From NCBI RefSeq assembly GCF_012932365.1, contig NZ_JAAIIH010000001.1:1-64000 (forward strand): DNA of 64,000 bases, read 5' to 3'. Shown in pieces: positions 28,471-37,744 of this stretch; position 1 is the first letter of the stretch, and the number at the start of each line of letters is the position of its first letter. The DNA is from Bifidobacterium moraviense (GTDB lineage Bacteria; Actinomycetota; Actinomycetes; Actinomycetales; Bifidobacteriaceae). Position numbers and translations under genes: made by a program. Under the pieces are notes generated by a model, which saw only the letters and a program-made list of their open reading frames with translations, searched no databases and was not told where the DNA came from.

Positions 28471-28510
28471 GCGTACGGCTCCTCCGTCGGGATGCGGGGG
28501 AGCCGTACGC
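28471..28510 (+). terminator. Terminator of the met importer operon
   Basis: A 12-bp perfect stem (28471-28482 with 28499-28510), extendable by three further pairs including one G.U. It begins 17 bases after the metI stop. The following sequence is only moderately T-rich. Confidence 0.65.
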
Positions 28511-28594
28511 ATATCATCCCTTTGGAAACCCATCCCGGAACCGCAAATCGCCGGCCGCGGCCCAGAGCCGCGCGGCCGGAGGGAATCGAGCGTC

Positions 28595-29770
28595 ATGACC
28601 ACCTCAGCATTCGCCCCCATCCGCATCGAGACGACGCCGGACCTCGTCGAGATCCGCCGCCACCTGCACGCCCACCCCGAGCGCAGCTTCGCCGAGCATG
28701 CCACCAGCGCCTATCTCGCCGACCAGCTGCGCGCGCACGGCGTCGAGGTACTCGACCTGCCCGCGCCGCTCGAGACCGGCGTCATCGGTCTCATCGAGGG
28801 CACGGCCGGGCCGGGGCCGCGCGTGGGCCTGCGCGCGGACATCGACGGCCTGCGCGTCACGGAGCGCACCGGACTGCCGTACGCCTCCGTCAACGAGGGC
28901 GTCATGCACGCCTGCGGCCACGACCTGCACATGACGGGCCTGCTGGGCGCCGCGTTCTGGCTCGCCGCGCACCGCGACCGGTTCGCCGGTTCCGTCAAGA
29001 TCGTGTTCCAGCCCGCCGAGGAGCTGGGCCTCGGCGCGCGCCGCTGCATCGAGGCGGGCGTGGCGGACGACCTGGCCGCGATCGTGGGCACGCACAACAA
29101 TCCGAACTACGCGCCCGGCGAGGTGGCCGTCGGCGTCGAGCCGATGATGGCCGGCTGCGTCAAGTTCCGCGTCGACCTGCACGCGCAGGGCACGCATGCC
29201 GGCTACCCGCACAAGGGCACCGGCCCCATCGAGGCGCTGGCGAGCATGATCCTGGCGCTGCAGACCATCGTGAGCCGCAACATCTCGCCGTTCCATGCGG
29301 TGGTGCTCTCCGTCACCGAGGTGCACGGCGGCGACGTGTGGAACGTCGTGCCCGCCGAGGCCGGCTTCCAGGGCACCGTGCGCTTCTTCGACAACGACGA
29401 CGAGCGGATCGTGGAGCGCCGCTTCCGCGACGAGGTGGAGTCCACGGCCCGCGCCTACGGCATCGCGGCGGACATCGACTGGGACGTGCTGCAGCGCCCG
29501 CTCGTGGGCGACCCGAGGCTCAGCCAGATCCTCGCCGACGACGTGCCCGCGTACGCGAGGCTGCGCCCGATCCGACCCTCGATGGCGGGGGAGGACTTCG
29601 AAGAGTTCGCCAAGCGCATCCCCGTGGCGTTCGCGTTCGTCGGATCCAACGGCGAGCCGGGATGCGCCGACTGGCACAGCCCGGAGTTCGTGGGGCTGGA
29701 CGGGGCCATCGGGCCGGGCGCGAGCTTCTACGCCAACGCCGCGCTGCGCCTGCTGCGCGAACTGGCCTGA
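28595..29770 (+). CDS. M20-family amidohydrolase (N-acyl-amino-acid deacylase type)
   Basis: Zinc hydrolase that releases acyl or peptidyl groups from amino acids. The 391-residue protein has metal ligands in MHACGHDLHM, the catalytic EE pair in FQPAEELG, HNNPN, and the second-domain GTHAGYPHKGTGP loop, all of subfamily M20D. A GGAGGG site lies about 9-10 bases upstream. Its position right after the methionine importer suggests a role in processing N-acyl or S-containing amino acids, but this is guesswork from context. Confidence 0.87.
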   Translation: MTTSAFAPIRIETTPDLVEIRRHLHAHPERSFAEHATSAYLADQLRAHGVEVLDLPAPLETGVIGLIEGTAGPGPRVGLRADIDGLRVTERTGLPYASVNEGVMHACGHDLHMTGLLGAAFWLAAHRDRFAGSVKIVFQPAEELGLGARRCIEAGVADDLAAIVGTHNNPNYAPGEVAVGVEPMMAGCVKFRVDLHAQGTHAGYPHKGTGPIEALASMILALQTIVSRNISPFHAVVLSVTEVHGGDVWNVVPAEAGFQGTVRFFDNDDERIVERRFRDEVESTARAYGIAADIDWDVLQRPLVGDPRLSQILADDVPAYARLRPIRPSMAGEDFEEFAKRIPVAFAFVGSNGEPGCADWHSPEFVGLDGAIGPGASFYANAALRLLRELA

Positions 29771-29822
29771 GCCCCGCGTCCCGCACCGCGGCACGGTCCG
29801 GGCGTCACCGGTCGTAGGATGC

Positions 29823-29852
29823 CGCAAAACCGCGCCGTTCCGCGGTTTTGCG
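29823..29852 (+). terminator. Hairpin after the amidohydrolase gene
   Basis: A perfect 12-bp stem (29823-29834 with 29841-29852, 6-base loop), no U-run. It sits between the amidohydrolase and nadE promoters and is the likely terminator of the former. Confidence 0.6.
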
Positions 29853-29889
29853 TGCCGGGACGACATGGTCCGGGCGTCCCGCGTCGCAG

Positions 29890-29895
29890 TACACT
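29890..29895 (+). promoter_or_regulatory. -10 box of leaderless nadE
   Basis: TACACT is followed by seven bases and the ATG at 29903, with no ribosome site, as expected for a leaderless mRNA. Confidence 0.5.
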
Positions 29896-29902
29896 GGGTG
29901 CC

Positions 29903-31540
29903 ATGAGTGAGATTCGTTTTGCACTGGCCCAGATCGACACCTGCGTGGGCGATCTGGATGGCAACGCCGAGAAGGTACTGGACTACGCCCGACGCGCCGC
30001 GCGCGAGGGCGCCCGCGTGGCGGTCTTCCCCGAGATGACGCTGACCGGGTATCCGATCGAGGACCTCGCCCTGCGTCGCACGTTCCGCAAGGCGGCGTGG
30101 GACAAGGCCAACTGGCTGGCCGTGGAGCTCGAGGCCGACGGTCTGGGCGACCTGTACGTGGTGGTGGGCACCGTGGGCACCGACCAGGCCAACGCCAAGC
30201 CGCGCAACCGCCTCGTGGTGCTGCACGACGGCGTGGTGTGGGCCGGCTACGACAAGCACTTCCTGCCTAACTACGGCGTGTTCGACGAGTTCCGCATCTT
30301 CACGCCCGGCGAGAGCGCCATGACGCTCGACGTGGACGGCAGGCGCCTCGGCGTGGCGATCTGCGAGGACATCTGGCAGGACGGCGGACCCGTCAGCGAG
30401 CTGGCCGGCCTCGGCATCGACGCGCTCGTCACCATCAACGGCAGCCCGTACGAGGAGGGCAAGACGCACGTGCGCCGCGACATCGCCGCGAAGCGCGCGG
30501 CGGAGGTGAACGCGCCGATCCTCTACGTCAACCAGGTGGGCGGCCAGGACGACCTCGTGTTCGACGGCGGCTCCTTCGTGCTCGACCGCGACGGCACGCT
30601 CGTGGAGCGCTCCCCGCAGTTCGTCGAGGACCTGAGCCTCTTCGACCTCGCCGACGACGGCACGGCCCGCGTCTCGTCGATCGCGCCGGACCTCGACCCG
30701 GACGAGGAGGTCTACCGCGCCTGCGTGCTGGGGCTCAGGGACTACATGGCCAAGAACCGGTTCACGGGCGTGTGCCTGGGCCTGTCCGGCGGCATCGACT
30801 CCGCGCTCGTGGCGGCGATGGCCGCCGACGCCTGCGGCGGCGAGAACGTGTGGGGCATCTCCATGCCGAGCATGTACTCGTCGGACGGCTCCAAGGACGA
30901 CGCCGCCGATCTGGCGCGCAACATCGGCGCGCACTACGACGTGCAGCCCATCGAGCCGCTGTTCGCGGCGTTCCAGAGCCAGCTCGACCTGCACGACGTG
31001 GCCGCCGAGAACCTGCAGGCGCGCATCCGCGGCGTGATCGTCATGGCGTACTCCAACTCCAAGGGCGTGCTCGCGCTCGCCACGGGCAACAAGTCCGAGC
31101 TGGCGTGCGGCTATTCCACGATCTACGGCGACGCCGTGGGAGGCTACGCGCCGATCAAGGACCTGCTCAAGACGCGCGTGTGGGAGCTGGCGCGCTGGCG
31201 CAACCGCCATGCCGAGGAGGAGACCGGCCAGGTGCCGCCGATCCCCGTCAATTCGATCGTCAAGCCGCCGAGCGCCGAGCTGCGCCCCGGACAGAAGGAC
31301 TCCGACTCGCTGCCGGAGTACGCGCTGCTCGACAAGGTGCTTGCCGCGTACATCGAGCACGCGCACGGCCGCGCCGACCTGCTGGCGGACGGCTTCGACC
31401 CGGACACCGTGGACACCGTGATGCGTCTGGTGGACCGCGCCGAATGGAAGCGCCGCCAGTACCCGCTGGGCCCGAAGGTGACGGCGCTGGCGTTCGGCCG
31501 CGACCGCCGTCTGCCCGTCACCAGCGCGTTCCGCGAATAG
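29903..31540 (+). CDS. nadE: Glutamine-dependent NAD+ synthetase
   Basis: Makes NAD from nicotinate adenine dinucleotide, ATP and glutamine-derived ammonia. The 545-residue protein joins an N-terminal nitrilase-type glutaminase (Glu44 in FPEMTLTGYP, Lys in DKHFLPN, Cys in AICEDIW) to a C-terminal synthetase with the PP-loop LGLSGGIDSALV and ATGNKSELACGY. All catalytic motifs are present. The start at 29903 is chosen on the leaderless -10 box and the family N terminus (MSEIRFALAQI). Confidence 0.95.
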   Translation: MSEIRFALAQIDTCVGDLDGNAEKVLDYARRAAREGARVAVFPEMTLTGYPIEDLALRRTFRKAAWDKANWLAVELEADGLGDLYVVVGTVGTDQANAKPRNRLVVLHDGVVWAGYDKHFLPNYGVFDEFRIFTPGESAMTLDVDGRRLGVAICEDIWQDGGPVSELAGLGIDALVTINGSPYEEGKTHVRRDIAAKRAAEVNAPILYVNQVGGQDDLVFDGGSFVLDRDGTLVERSPQFVEDLSLFDLADDGTARVSSIAPDLDPDEEVYRACVLGLRDYMAKNRFTGVCLGLSGGIDSALVAAMAADACGGENVWGISMPSMYSSDGSKDDAADLARNIGAHYDVQPIEPLFAAFQSQLDLHDVAAENLQARIRGVIVMAYSNSKGVLALATGNKSELACGYSTIYGDAVGGYAPIKDLLKTRVWELARWRNRHAEEETGQVPPIPVNSIVKPPSAELRPGQKDSDSLPEYALLDKVLAAYIEHAHGRADLLADGFDPDTVDTVMRLVDRAEWKRRQYPLGPKVTALAFGRDRRLPVTSAFRE

Positions 31541-31565
31541 CGCCGCGCCGTTCGTCCGCATCCGT

Positions 31566-31589
31566 CGGCTCCCCGGAACCGGGGAGCCG
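31566..31589 (+). terminator. Terminator after nadE
   Basis: An 11-bp perfect inverted repeat (31566-31576 with 31579-31589) begins 26 bases beyond the nadE stop. No U-run. Confidence 0.6.
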
Positions 31590-31628
31590 CACGCATATCC
31601 GCCTTCGTGCGGGAAAGGGGAACATCGA

Positions 31629-31880
31629 ATGGACAACAGCAAGCTGTGGTACTTCAACACGGTCAGGAACGAGCCGGAGCTCGGCCCGGTCTCCCCGGTC
31701 TCCCAGCGCATGGGACCGTACCGGTCCCGCGAGGAGGCGCTCAGGGCGTGGGACATCGTGCGCGAACGCAACCGCCGATGGGAGCGCCAGGACGCCGAAT
31801 GGCACGGCGTCGATGCGGACGATGCAACGGGGGAGGACGGTCTTCCGGACGGGTCCGCGGACGGTAGGGGCGGGCGCTGA
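31629..31880 (+). CDS. Small SPOR-like protein of actinobacterial type
   Basis: An 83-residue soluble protein. The N-terminal 60 residues (LWYFNTVRNEPELGP, then RMGPYRSREEALRAW) match a small protein family widespread in Actinobacteria and often given misleading names; the GPYxSREEA pattern recalls SPOR repeats. The C terminus is an acidic Gly/Asp tail. A GGGGAAC site precedes the ATG. It lies between nadE and pflB with its own hairpin-bounded region. Function unknown. Confidence 0.75.
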   Translation: MDNSKLWYFNTVRNEPELGPVSPVSQRMGPYRSREEALRAWDIVRERNRRWERQDAEWHGVDADDATGEDGLPDGSADGRGGR

Positions 31881-31948
31881 ACACCACGGTCGTCGCAGGT
31901 CTCCGGGCAGTGTGACGCCCCTCGCAAACCCTTGAAAACATTGGGTTT

Positions 31949-31991
31949 TGTGACCGTCGTCACACTGCGGGCAAATGTGAGATACATCACG
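31949..31991. promoter_or_regulatory. Two CRP/GlxR-like boxes upstream of pflB
   Basis: TGTGA-N6-TCACA at 31949-31964 is an exact CRP/GlxR consensus. A second, TGTGA-N6-TCACG at 31976-31991, follows with centres 27 bp apart. A degenerate third (TGTGA-N6-TCGCA) is at 31911-31926. They stand before the presumed pflB -10 box. A CRP-family regulator is the obvious candidate binder; no crp gene is in the window. Confidence 0.6.
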
Positions 31992-32023
31992 CGAAATCCG
32001 AAGGTTTCGCCCAGCTTGCCCGC

Positions 32024-32029
32024 TACACT
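32024..32029 (+). promoter_or_regulatory. -10 box of the pflB promoter
   Basis: TACACT lies 55 bases before the pflB start, predicting a leader of about 48 bases. No good -35 box is seen, which fits activator-dependent transcription. Confidence 0.45.
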
Positions 32030-32083
32030 TGAGTACTGACGAAGGCGCACGGAAGCGCCTCCGATTACCACCAAGGAGTGAGT

Positions 32084-34471
32084 ATGGCAGCAGTTGAAGA
32101 GACCGCCCTCTCTCAGGAAGAGCTCGAGGCCAAGGCCTGGGCCGGATTCAAAGAGGGTAACTGGCAGAAGGATATCGACGTCCGCGACTTCATCCAGAAG
32201 AACTACACCCCGTACGAGGGCGACGCGTCCTTCCTCGCCCCGGCCACCGAGAACACCAAGTTCCTGTGGAACTACCTGGACGACAACTTCCTCGCCGTCG
32301 AGCGCAAGCAGCGCGTCTACGACGTGGACACCCACACCCCGGCTGACATCGACGCCTTCCCGGCTGGCTACATCGACGGCAAGTCCCGCGAGGAGACCCG
32401 CGACAACGTGATCGTCGGTCTGCAGACGGACGTCCCCTGCAAGCGCGCCATGATGCCGAACGGCGGCTGGCGCATGGTCGAGCAGGCCATCAAGGAAGCC
32501 GGCAAGGAGCCGGATCCGGAGATCAAGAAGATCTTCACCCGCTACCGCAAGACCCACAACGACGGCGTGTTCGGCGTCTACACCAAGCAGATCAAGATCG
32601 CCCGCCACAACAAGATCCTCACCGGTCTGCCGGATGCCTACGGCCGCGGCCGCATCATCGGCGACTACCGTCGTGTGGCCCTGTACGGCGTCAACGCGCT
32701 GATCAAGTTCAAGCAGCGCGACAAGGACTCCATCCCCTACCGCATCGACTTCACCGAGCCGGAGATCGAGCACTGGATCCGCTTCCGCGAGGAGCACGAC
32801 GAGCAGATCAAGGCCCTGAAGAAGCTCATCAAGCTGGGTGCCGAGTACGGTCTGGATCTGTCCCGCCCGGCTCAGAACGCTCAGGAGGCCGTGCAGTGGA
32901 CCTACATGGGCTACCTGGCCTCCATCAAGTCCCAGGACGGCGCCGCCATGTCCTTCGGCCGTAACTCCGCGTTCCTGGATTGCTACATCCAGCGCGATCT
33001 GGAGAACGGCGTCATCGACGAGACCCGCGCTCAGGAGCTCATCGACAACATCGTGATGAAGCTGCGCATCGTCCGCTTCCTGCGCACCAAGGACTACGAC
33101 AACATCTTCTCCGGCGATCCGTACTGGGCCACCTGGTCCGACGCTGGCTTCGCCGACGATGGTCGTCCGCTGGTCACCAAGACCTCGTTCCGTCTGCTCA
33201 ACACCCTGACCCTTGAGCACCTCGGACCTGGCCCCGAGCCGAACATCACCATCTTCTGGGATCCGAAGCTGCCTGAGGCCTACAAGCGCTTCTGCGCCAA
33301 GATCTCCATCGACACCTCCGCCATCCAGTACGAGTCCGACAAGGAGATTCGTTCTCACTGGGGCGACGACGCCGCCATCGCTTGCTGCGTCTCCCCGATG
33401 CGCGTCGGCAAGCAGATGCAGTTCTTCGCCGCTCGCGTGAACTCCGCCAAGGCCCTGCTGTACGCCATCAACGGCGGCCGCGACGAGATGACCGGCATGC
33501 AGGTCATCGACAAGGGCGTCATCGATCCGATCAAGCCCGAAGCCGACGGCACCCTGGACTACGAGAAGGTCAAGAACAACTACGAGAAGGCTCTCGAGTG
33601 GCTGTCCGAGACCTACGTGCTTGCTCTGAACATCATTCACTACATGCACGATAAGTACGCCTACGAGTCCATCGAGATGGCTCTGCACGACAAGGAAGTG
33701 TACCGTACCCTTGGTTGCGGCATGTCCGGTCTGTCCATCGCCGCCGACTCCCTGTCTGCAGTGAAGTACGCCAAGGTGTACCCGATCTACAACAAGGACG
33801 CCAAGAACCTCGAAGGCCACGAGTACGAGTACGTCGAGGGCGCTGACGACGATCTGGTCGTCGGCTACCGCACCGAGGGCGAGTTCCCGATCTACGGCAA
33901 CGACGACGACCGCGCCGACGACATCGCCAAGTGGGTCGTGTCCACCGTCATGGGTCAGGTCAAGCGCCTGCCCGTGTACCGTGGCGCCGTCCCAACGCAG
34001 TCCATCCTGACCATCACCTCCAACGTGGAGTACGGCAAGAACACCGGTTCCTTCCCGTCCGGCCACAAGAAGGGCACCCCGTACGCTCCGGGCGCCAACC
34101 CGGAGAACGGCATGGACTCCCACGGCATGCTGCCGTCCATGTTCTCCGTCGGCAAGATCGACTACAACGACGCTCTTGACGGCATCTCGCTGACCAACAC
34201 CATCACCCCCGATGGCCTCGGTCGCGACGAGGAGGAGCGCATCGGCAACCTGGTCGGCATCCTGGACGCCGGCAACGGCCACGGCCTCTACCACGCGAAC
34301 ATCAACGTTCTGCGCAAGGAGACCATGGAGGACGCCGTCGAGCACCCGGAGAAGTACCCGCACCTGACCGTGCGCGTCTCCGGCTACGCCGTGAACTTCG
34401 TGAAGCTCACCAAGGAGCAGCAGCTCGACGTGATCTCCCGTACGTTCCACCAGGGCGCCGTCACCGACTGA
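32084..34471 (+). CDS. pflB: Pyruvate formate-lyase (formate C-acetyltransferase)
   Basis: Glycyl-radical enzyme that splits pyruvate with CoA to acetyl-CoA and formate; in bifidobacteria it diverts carbon from lactate to acetate, ethanol and formate. The 795-residue protein has the catalytic pair Cys434-Cys435 in ACCVSP and the radical site Gly767 in RVSGYAVNF. The ATG at 32084 has AAGGAG 5 bases upstream; a GTG two codons earlier overlaps that site. Codons are less GC-extreme than in neighbours (many GCT, GGT), a sign of very high expression. Its activase follows after a terminator. Confidence 0.97.
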   Translation: MAAVEETALSQEELEAKAWAGFKEGNWQKDIDVRDFIQKNYTPYEGDASFLAPATENTKFLWNYLDDNFLAVERKQRVYDVDTHTPADIDAFPAGYIDGKSREETRDNVIVGLQTDVPCKRAMMPNGGWRMVEQAIKEAGKEPDPEIKKIFTRYRKTHNDGVFGVYTKQIKIARHNKILTGLPDAYGRGRIIGDYRRVALYGVNALIKFKQRDKDSIPYRIDFTEPEIEHWIRFREEHDEQIKALKKLIKLGAEYGLDLSRPAQNAQEAVQWTYMGYLASIKSQDGAAMSFGRNSAFLDCYIQRDLENGVIDETRAQELIDNIVMKLRIVRFLRTKDYDNIFSGDPYWATWSDAGFADDGRPLVTKTSFRLLNTLTLEHLGPGPEPNITIFWDPKLPEAYKRFCAKISIDTSAIQYESDKEIRSHWGDDAAIACCVSPMRVGKQMQFFAARVNSAKALLYAINGGRDEMTGMQVIDKGVIDPIKPEADGTLDYEKVKNNYEKALEWLSETYVLALNIIHYMHDKYAYESIEMALHDKEVYRTLGCGMSGLSIAADSLSAVKYAKVYPIYNKDAKNLEGHEYEYVEGADDDLVVGYRTEGEFPIYGNDDDRADDIAKWVVSTVMGQVKRLPVYRGAVPTQSILTITSNVEYGKNTGSFPSGHKKGTPYAPGANPENGMDSHGMLPSMFSVGKIDYNDALDGISLTNTITPDGLGRDEEERIGNLVGILDAGNGHGLYHANINVLRKETMEDAVEHPEKYPHLTVRVSGYAVNFVKLTKEQQLDVISRTFHQGAVTD

Positions 34472-34514
34472 TCTCGGCAAGCACACTCGGTAGAACCGCG
34501 TAGACGGTAGAACC

Positions 34515-34552
34515 AAGAGGGGCGGGGCTATAATGGTCCCGCCCCTTTTCTT
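34515..34552 (+). terminator. Intrinsic terminator between pflB and pflA
   Basis: An 8-bp GC stem (34519-34526 with 34538-34545), flanked by AAGA on the left and TTTTCTT on the right, begins about 45 bases after the pflB stop. It should reduce read-through into pflA so that the catalyst is made in excess over its activase. Confidence 0.75.
34529..34534 (+). promoter_or_regulatory. Consensus -10 box in the terminator loop, candidate pflA promoter
   Basis: TATAAT, a perfect -10 hexamer, occupies the loop of the pflB terminator. A start near 34541 would give pflA a 44-base leader. No clear -35 box is present at 17 bases. Confidence 0.4.
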
Positions 34553-34584
34553 GATCTTCTAAGCTTTTTGGAGAAAGGACAAGG

Positions 34585-35466
34585 ATGTCTAGCACCACCC
34601 AGTTCCGCACCACGACCCGGCACATGCTCAAGGAGTCGAAGGAGTACGCCAGCCAGACGCTGATGGGTGGTCTCTCCGGTTTCGAGTCCCCGATCGGCCT
34701 TGACCGCCGCGACCGCATCACCGCGCTGCGCTCCGGCGACATCGGGTTCGTCCACTCGTGGGACATCAACACGTCCGTCGACGGCCCGGGCACGCGCATG
34801 ACCGTCTTCCTCAGCGGCTGCCCGCTGCGCTGCCAGTACTGCCAGAACCCCGACACCTGGAAGATGCGCGACGGCAAGCCCGTGTACCTCGACGCCATGG
34901 TCAAGAAGGTCGACCGCTACAAGGACCTGTTCAAGGCCACAGGCGGCGGCATCACGTTCTCCGGCGGCGAGTCGATGATGCAGCCCGCGTTCGTCTCCCG
35001 CGTCTTCCACGCGGCCAAGGAGATGGGCGTGCACACCTGCCTCGACACCTCCGGCTTCCTCAACGCCAACTACACCGACGAGATGATCGACGACATCGAC
35101 CTGTGCCTGCTCGACGTCAAGTCCGGCAACGAGGAGACCTACAAGAAGGTCACCGGCGGCACGCTGGCGCCCACCATCGAGTTCGGCCACCGTCTGCGCG
35201 ACCGCGGCAAGAAGATCTGGGTGCGCTTCGTGCTCGTGCCGGGGCTCACCGACGACGAGGAGAACGTCGACGAGGTGGCCCGCATCTGCAAGTCCTTCGG
35301 GGACGCCCTCGAGCACGTGGACATCCTCGGATTCCATCAGCTCGGCCGTCCGAAGTGGCACGCCATGCGCATCCCGTATCCGCTGGAGAACCAGAAGGGC
35401 CCGTCCGCCAAGCTGCGCGAACGCGTCGCCAACCAGTTCAAGGACTACGGCCTGACCGTCTACTGA
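34585..35466 (+). CDS. pflA: Pyruvate formate-lyase-activating enzyme (radical SAM)
   Basis: Generates the glycyl radical in PflB using S-adenosylmethionine and a [4Fe-4S] cluster. The 293-residue protein has the radical SAM triad Cys79-x3-Cys83-x2-Cys86 (GCPLRCQYCQN) and the SAM-binding GGE motif in FSGGESMMQ. An AAAGGA site precedes the ATG. It is about 45 residues longer at the N terminus than the E. coli enzyme. Made separately from pflB, via terminator read-through or its own promoter. Confidence 0.96.
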   Translation: MSSTTQFRTTTRHMLKESKEYASQTLMGGLSGFESPIGLDRRDRITALRSGDIGFVHSWDINTSVDGPGTRMTVFLSGCPLRCQYCQNPDTWKMRDGKPVYLDAMVKKVDRYKDLFKATGGGITFSGGESMMQPAFVSRVFHAAKEMGVHTCLDTSGFLNANYTDEMIDDIDLCLLDVKSGNEETYKKVTGGTLAPTIEFGHRLRDRGKKIWVRFVLVPGLTDDEENVDEVARICKSFGDALEHVDILGFHQLGRPKWHAMRIPYPLENQKGPSAKLRERVANQFKDYGLTVY

Positions 35467-35494
35467 CGTCCGCCGTCCTCCGCCTGCGGCATGT

Positions 35495-35532
35495 CGCCCG
35501 GCGGTCCCGGTCCGCTCCGGGGACGCCGGGCG
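35495..35532 (+). terminator. Terminator after pflA
   Basis: CGCCCGGCG (35495-35503) pairs with CGCCGGGCG (35524-35532), with four further pairs inside after a one-base bulge. It lies 29 bases after the pflA stop; no U-run. Confidence 0.55.
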
Positions 35533-35618
35533 TCGTCATGTCCGCCTCCGCCGGGACACGCCGGTGCGGGAATGCGCCAAATACCCCGATTGGAGCCGTG
35601 ACACCGTAGCCTTGAATC

Positions 35619-36299
35619 ATGGACGAGATCCTCAGGTTCCCCACCCTCGCTCCGAATGGGGGCGCCAGGGTGCGCGACGACGTCAGGGACCGCTCCAACG
35701 GAGGGGCGGAGCCGCGGCCGGGCGCGTCCTTCGACGCCGAACGCATCGAAGGCGCCGGGCGCATCGAACGCATCGAATGCGTCGATCGCGCCGCGGTTCC
35801 CGGAGACGTGCTCAACGCCGTGGAATCCGTGCGTCGCATGGCGCGAGCGCCGGGCGTGCGGTACCGCGAGATCCCCGTGCCCGCCGATCTGGCCGAGTAC
35901 GGCATCGGCGTCGGGTTCGAATGCGTTTCCGGAGCCGAGGGATGGATCATGATGCTGTTCGACCGGTCCGTCCGCTCCACGCGGGGAACGTGCTGGCGCT
36001 GTGTGGCCTACTGCCGCGTGCCGGTCGGGGAGGGACGCGCGGACGCGCCTGAGCCCCGTCCGATGTGGGAGGCGATGCGCGACGCCCTGGGTGGCGTCGG
36101 CGTCCGCGGGGCATCGGGGACCGTGAGCATGCTGCGGTCCACGGGATTCGGCGGGCTCGGCGGCGAGAGGGACGAATGCGAGATGCGGGTATCATGGACG
36201 CCTGATGACGGGGGAACGGGCCGGTTCCGCGCCGGCGCGCAGGTCGCCGCGTGGACCGCGTTCGTCGGGGGACTCGCCGGGGGACCCGACTCGGACTGA
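35619..36299 (+). CDS. DUF3000 family protein
   Basis: A 226-residue protein of an actinobacterial family of unknown function that typically lies beside the HRDC/RNase D-like gene, as here. Recognisable parts are LNAVESVRRM, the LAEYGIGVGFEC segment, and a C-terminal WTPDDGGTGRFRAGAQVAAW motif. An Arg/Asp-rich stretch near the N terminus (residues 20-55) is less conserved. There is no Shine-Dalgarno; TAGCCT six bases before the ATG could give a leaderless mRNA. Cytosolic; no membrane segment. Confidence 0.8.
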   Translation: MDEILRFPTLAPNGGARVRDDVRDRSNGGAEPRPGASFDAERIEGAGRIERIECVDRAAVPGDVLNAVESVRRMARAPGVRYREIPVPADLAEYGIGVGFECVSGAEGWIMMLFDRSVRSTRGTCWRCVAYCRVPVGEGRADAPEPRPMWEAMRDALGGVGVRGASGTVSMLRSTGFGGLGGERDECEMRVSWTPDDGGTGRFRAGAQVAAWTAFVGGLAGGPDSD

Positions 36300-36301
36300 C
36301 G

Positions 36302-36322
36302 GGCCGGCCGCGCGGGCCGGCC
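36302..36322 (+). terminator. GC-rich hairpin between DUF3000 and RNase D-like genes
   Basis: GGCCGGCC is repeated in inverted form (36302-36309 with 36315-36322, 5-base loop) two bases after the stop. A TATCCT box follows at 36349-36354, a candidate -10 for the next gene. Confidence 0.5.
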
Positions 36323-36400
36323 GCGTGGTGTGGCGGCCGGGCGAGGGGTATCCTGTGGTCCCGTCAGCGTTCGATCAGGAGACCAAGGAGCGAATCAACC

Positions 36401-37693
36401 GTGAGTGCCGTCGACGAGCCGCGACTGCTTGCCGAACCCCGTGGAGGGGTTCCCGACATCATCGACTCCCCGGACGCCTTCCGTCGCATGGTGCAGTGCT
36501 TCGCCGCGGCGGACGGCCCCGTGGCCGCCGACGCCGAGCGAGCCTCCGGGTTCCGCTACGGGCACGAGGACTGGCTGGTGCAGTTCAAGCGCGAGGGCGC
36601 CGGCATAGCGCTCGTCGACCCGGTGGCCGTGAACGCGTGCGGGATCACGTGGCGGGACTTCAACGCCGCGGTGTCCGGCGCCACCTGGATCATCCACGAT
36701 TCGCTGCAGGATCTGCCCGGATTCTTCGATCTGGGCATGGAGCCCGCGGCGCTGTTCGACACCGAGGTGGCCGCGAGGCTGCTCGGACTGCACCGGTTCG
36801 GGCTGGCGGCCGTCACCGAGCACTATCTGGGGCTGACGCTCGCCAAGGAGCATTCCGCCGCCGACTGGTCGTACCGTCCGTTGCCGCGCGACTGGCGCAA
36901 CTACGCGGCGCTCGACGTGGAGCTGCTCATCGAGCTGGAGCGGCGCATGAGCGCCGACCTCAGGGCGCACGGCAAGGACGGCTGGGCGCGCGAGGAGTTC
37001 GCCTATCTGCTTGCCCGGGGCGCCGAGCGCCGGGAGCGCCCCGACCAGCCGTGGCGCCACGTCTCGCGCATCAACGCGCTGCAGGGCGACGGACGGGGGC
37101 TCGCCGTGGTGCGGTCCCTGTGGACCGCGCGCGACGAGCTCGCCCGGCGGCACGACATCGCCCCGTCGCTGCTGCTGCCCGACTCGGCGATCATCGAGGC
37201 CGCCGTCAGGAAGCCGCACAACGCGCGCGAGTTCCGCGCGATCCGCTCGCTCAACGAGCGCGTGCGCGTGCACACCGGAGGCGAGCAGGACAAGATGTTC
37301 GAACGCTACGCGCCCATCCAGCGTTCGGTCAGGCCCAAGGTGTGGAAGGAGGCCATCGACCGTGCGCTGGCGCTCCGGCCGGACCAGTGGCCGAGCCGCC
37401 AGCCTGCGTCGGCGCCGGGGGACGAGGGCAACGCGCCGCGCTCGATGCGCGTCTGGCAGCAGCGCCATCCCGACCGCTACGCGCGGCTGCAGGCCGTGCG
37501 CGCGGCGGTCAACCAGATCGCCGAGGACACGCGCACGCCCGCCGACGTGATCGTCCGTCCGCAGATCATCCGCAACCTGTGCTGGACCGACGACCCCGCC
37601 TCCGTGGACGTCGCCGCCTTCCTCGCGGAGCAGGGCGCGCGCGACTGGCAGGTTCGCCTGATCGCAGCGTCCGTGAGTCGCGCTATCATGTAG
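36401..37693 (+). CDS. rnd: RNase D-like 3'-5' exonuclease with HRDC domain
   Basis: Probable 3'-5' exoribonuclease acting in tRNA or structured RNA maturation. In 430 residues it shows the DEDDy signature: Asp44 and Glu46 (ADAE), Asp100 or Asp104 (HDSLQDL) and Tyr168/Asp172 (YAALD). An HRDC domain spans about 205-285 (ARDELARRHDIAPSLLLPD). A C-terminal 100-residue region is family-specific. The start is GTG at 36401 with AAGGAG 10 bases upstream; the longer reading from 36251 would overlap DUF3000 and has no site. Confidence 0.87.
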   Translation: MSAVDEPRLLAEPRGGVPDIIDSPDAFRRMVQCFAAADGPVAADAERASGFRYGHEDWLVQFKREGAGIALVDPVAVNACGITWRDFNAAVSGATWIIHDSLQDLPGFFDLGMEPAALFDTEVAARLLGLHRFGLAAVTEHYLGLTLAKEHSAADWSYRPLPRDWRNYAALDVELLIELERRMSADLRAHGKDGWAREEFAYLLARGAERRERPDQPWRHVSRINALQGDGRGLAVVRSLWTARDELARRHDIAPSLLLPDSAIIEAAVRKPHNAREFRAIRSLNERVRVHTGGEQDKMFERYAPIQRSVRPKVWKEAIDRALALRPDQWPSRQPASAPGDEGNAPRSMRVWQQRHPDRYARLQAVRAAVNQIAEDTRTPADVIVRPQIIRNLCWTDDPASVDVAAFLAEQGARDWQVRLIAASVSRAIM

Positions 37694-37744
37694 AGGTTGC
37701 CTTTTGGCAGAACTGTATGGTTTCAAGAATATTGGAGCGTAAGC

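Noticed and set aside
28604-34516. A 1970-codon open frame on the minus strand opposite the amidohydrolase, nadE and pflB genes
   Set aside because: It is a mirror frame created by GC-rich third positions; the plus strand encodes clearly conserved enzymes with catalytic motifs over the same bases, while the minus translation is low-complexity and matches no family.
36251-36400. N-terminal extension of the RNase D-like protein by 50 residues
   Set aside because: It would overlap DUF3000, lacks a ribosome site and is Arg/Gly-rich; the GTG at 36401 with AAGGAG is preferable.
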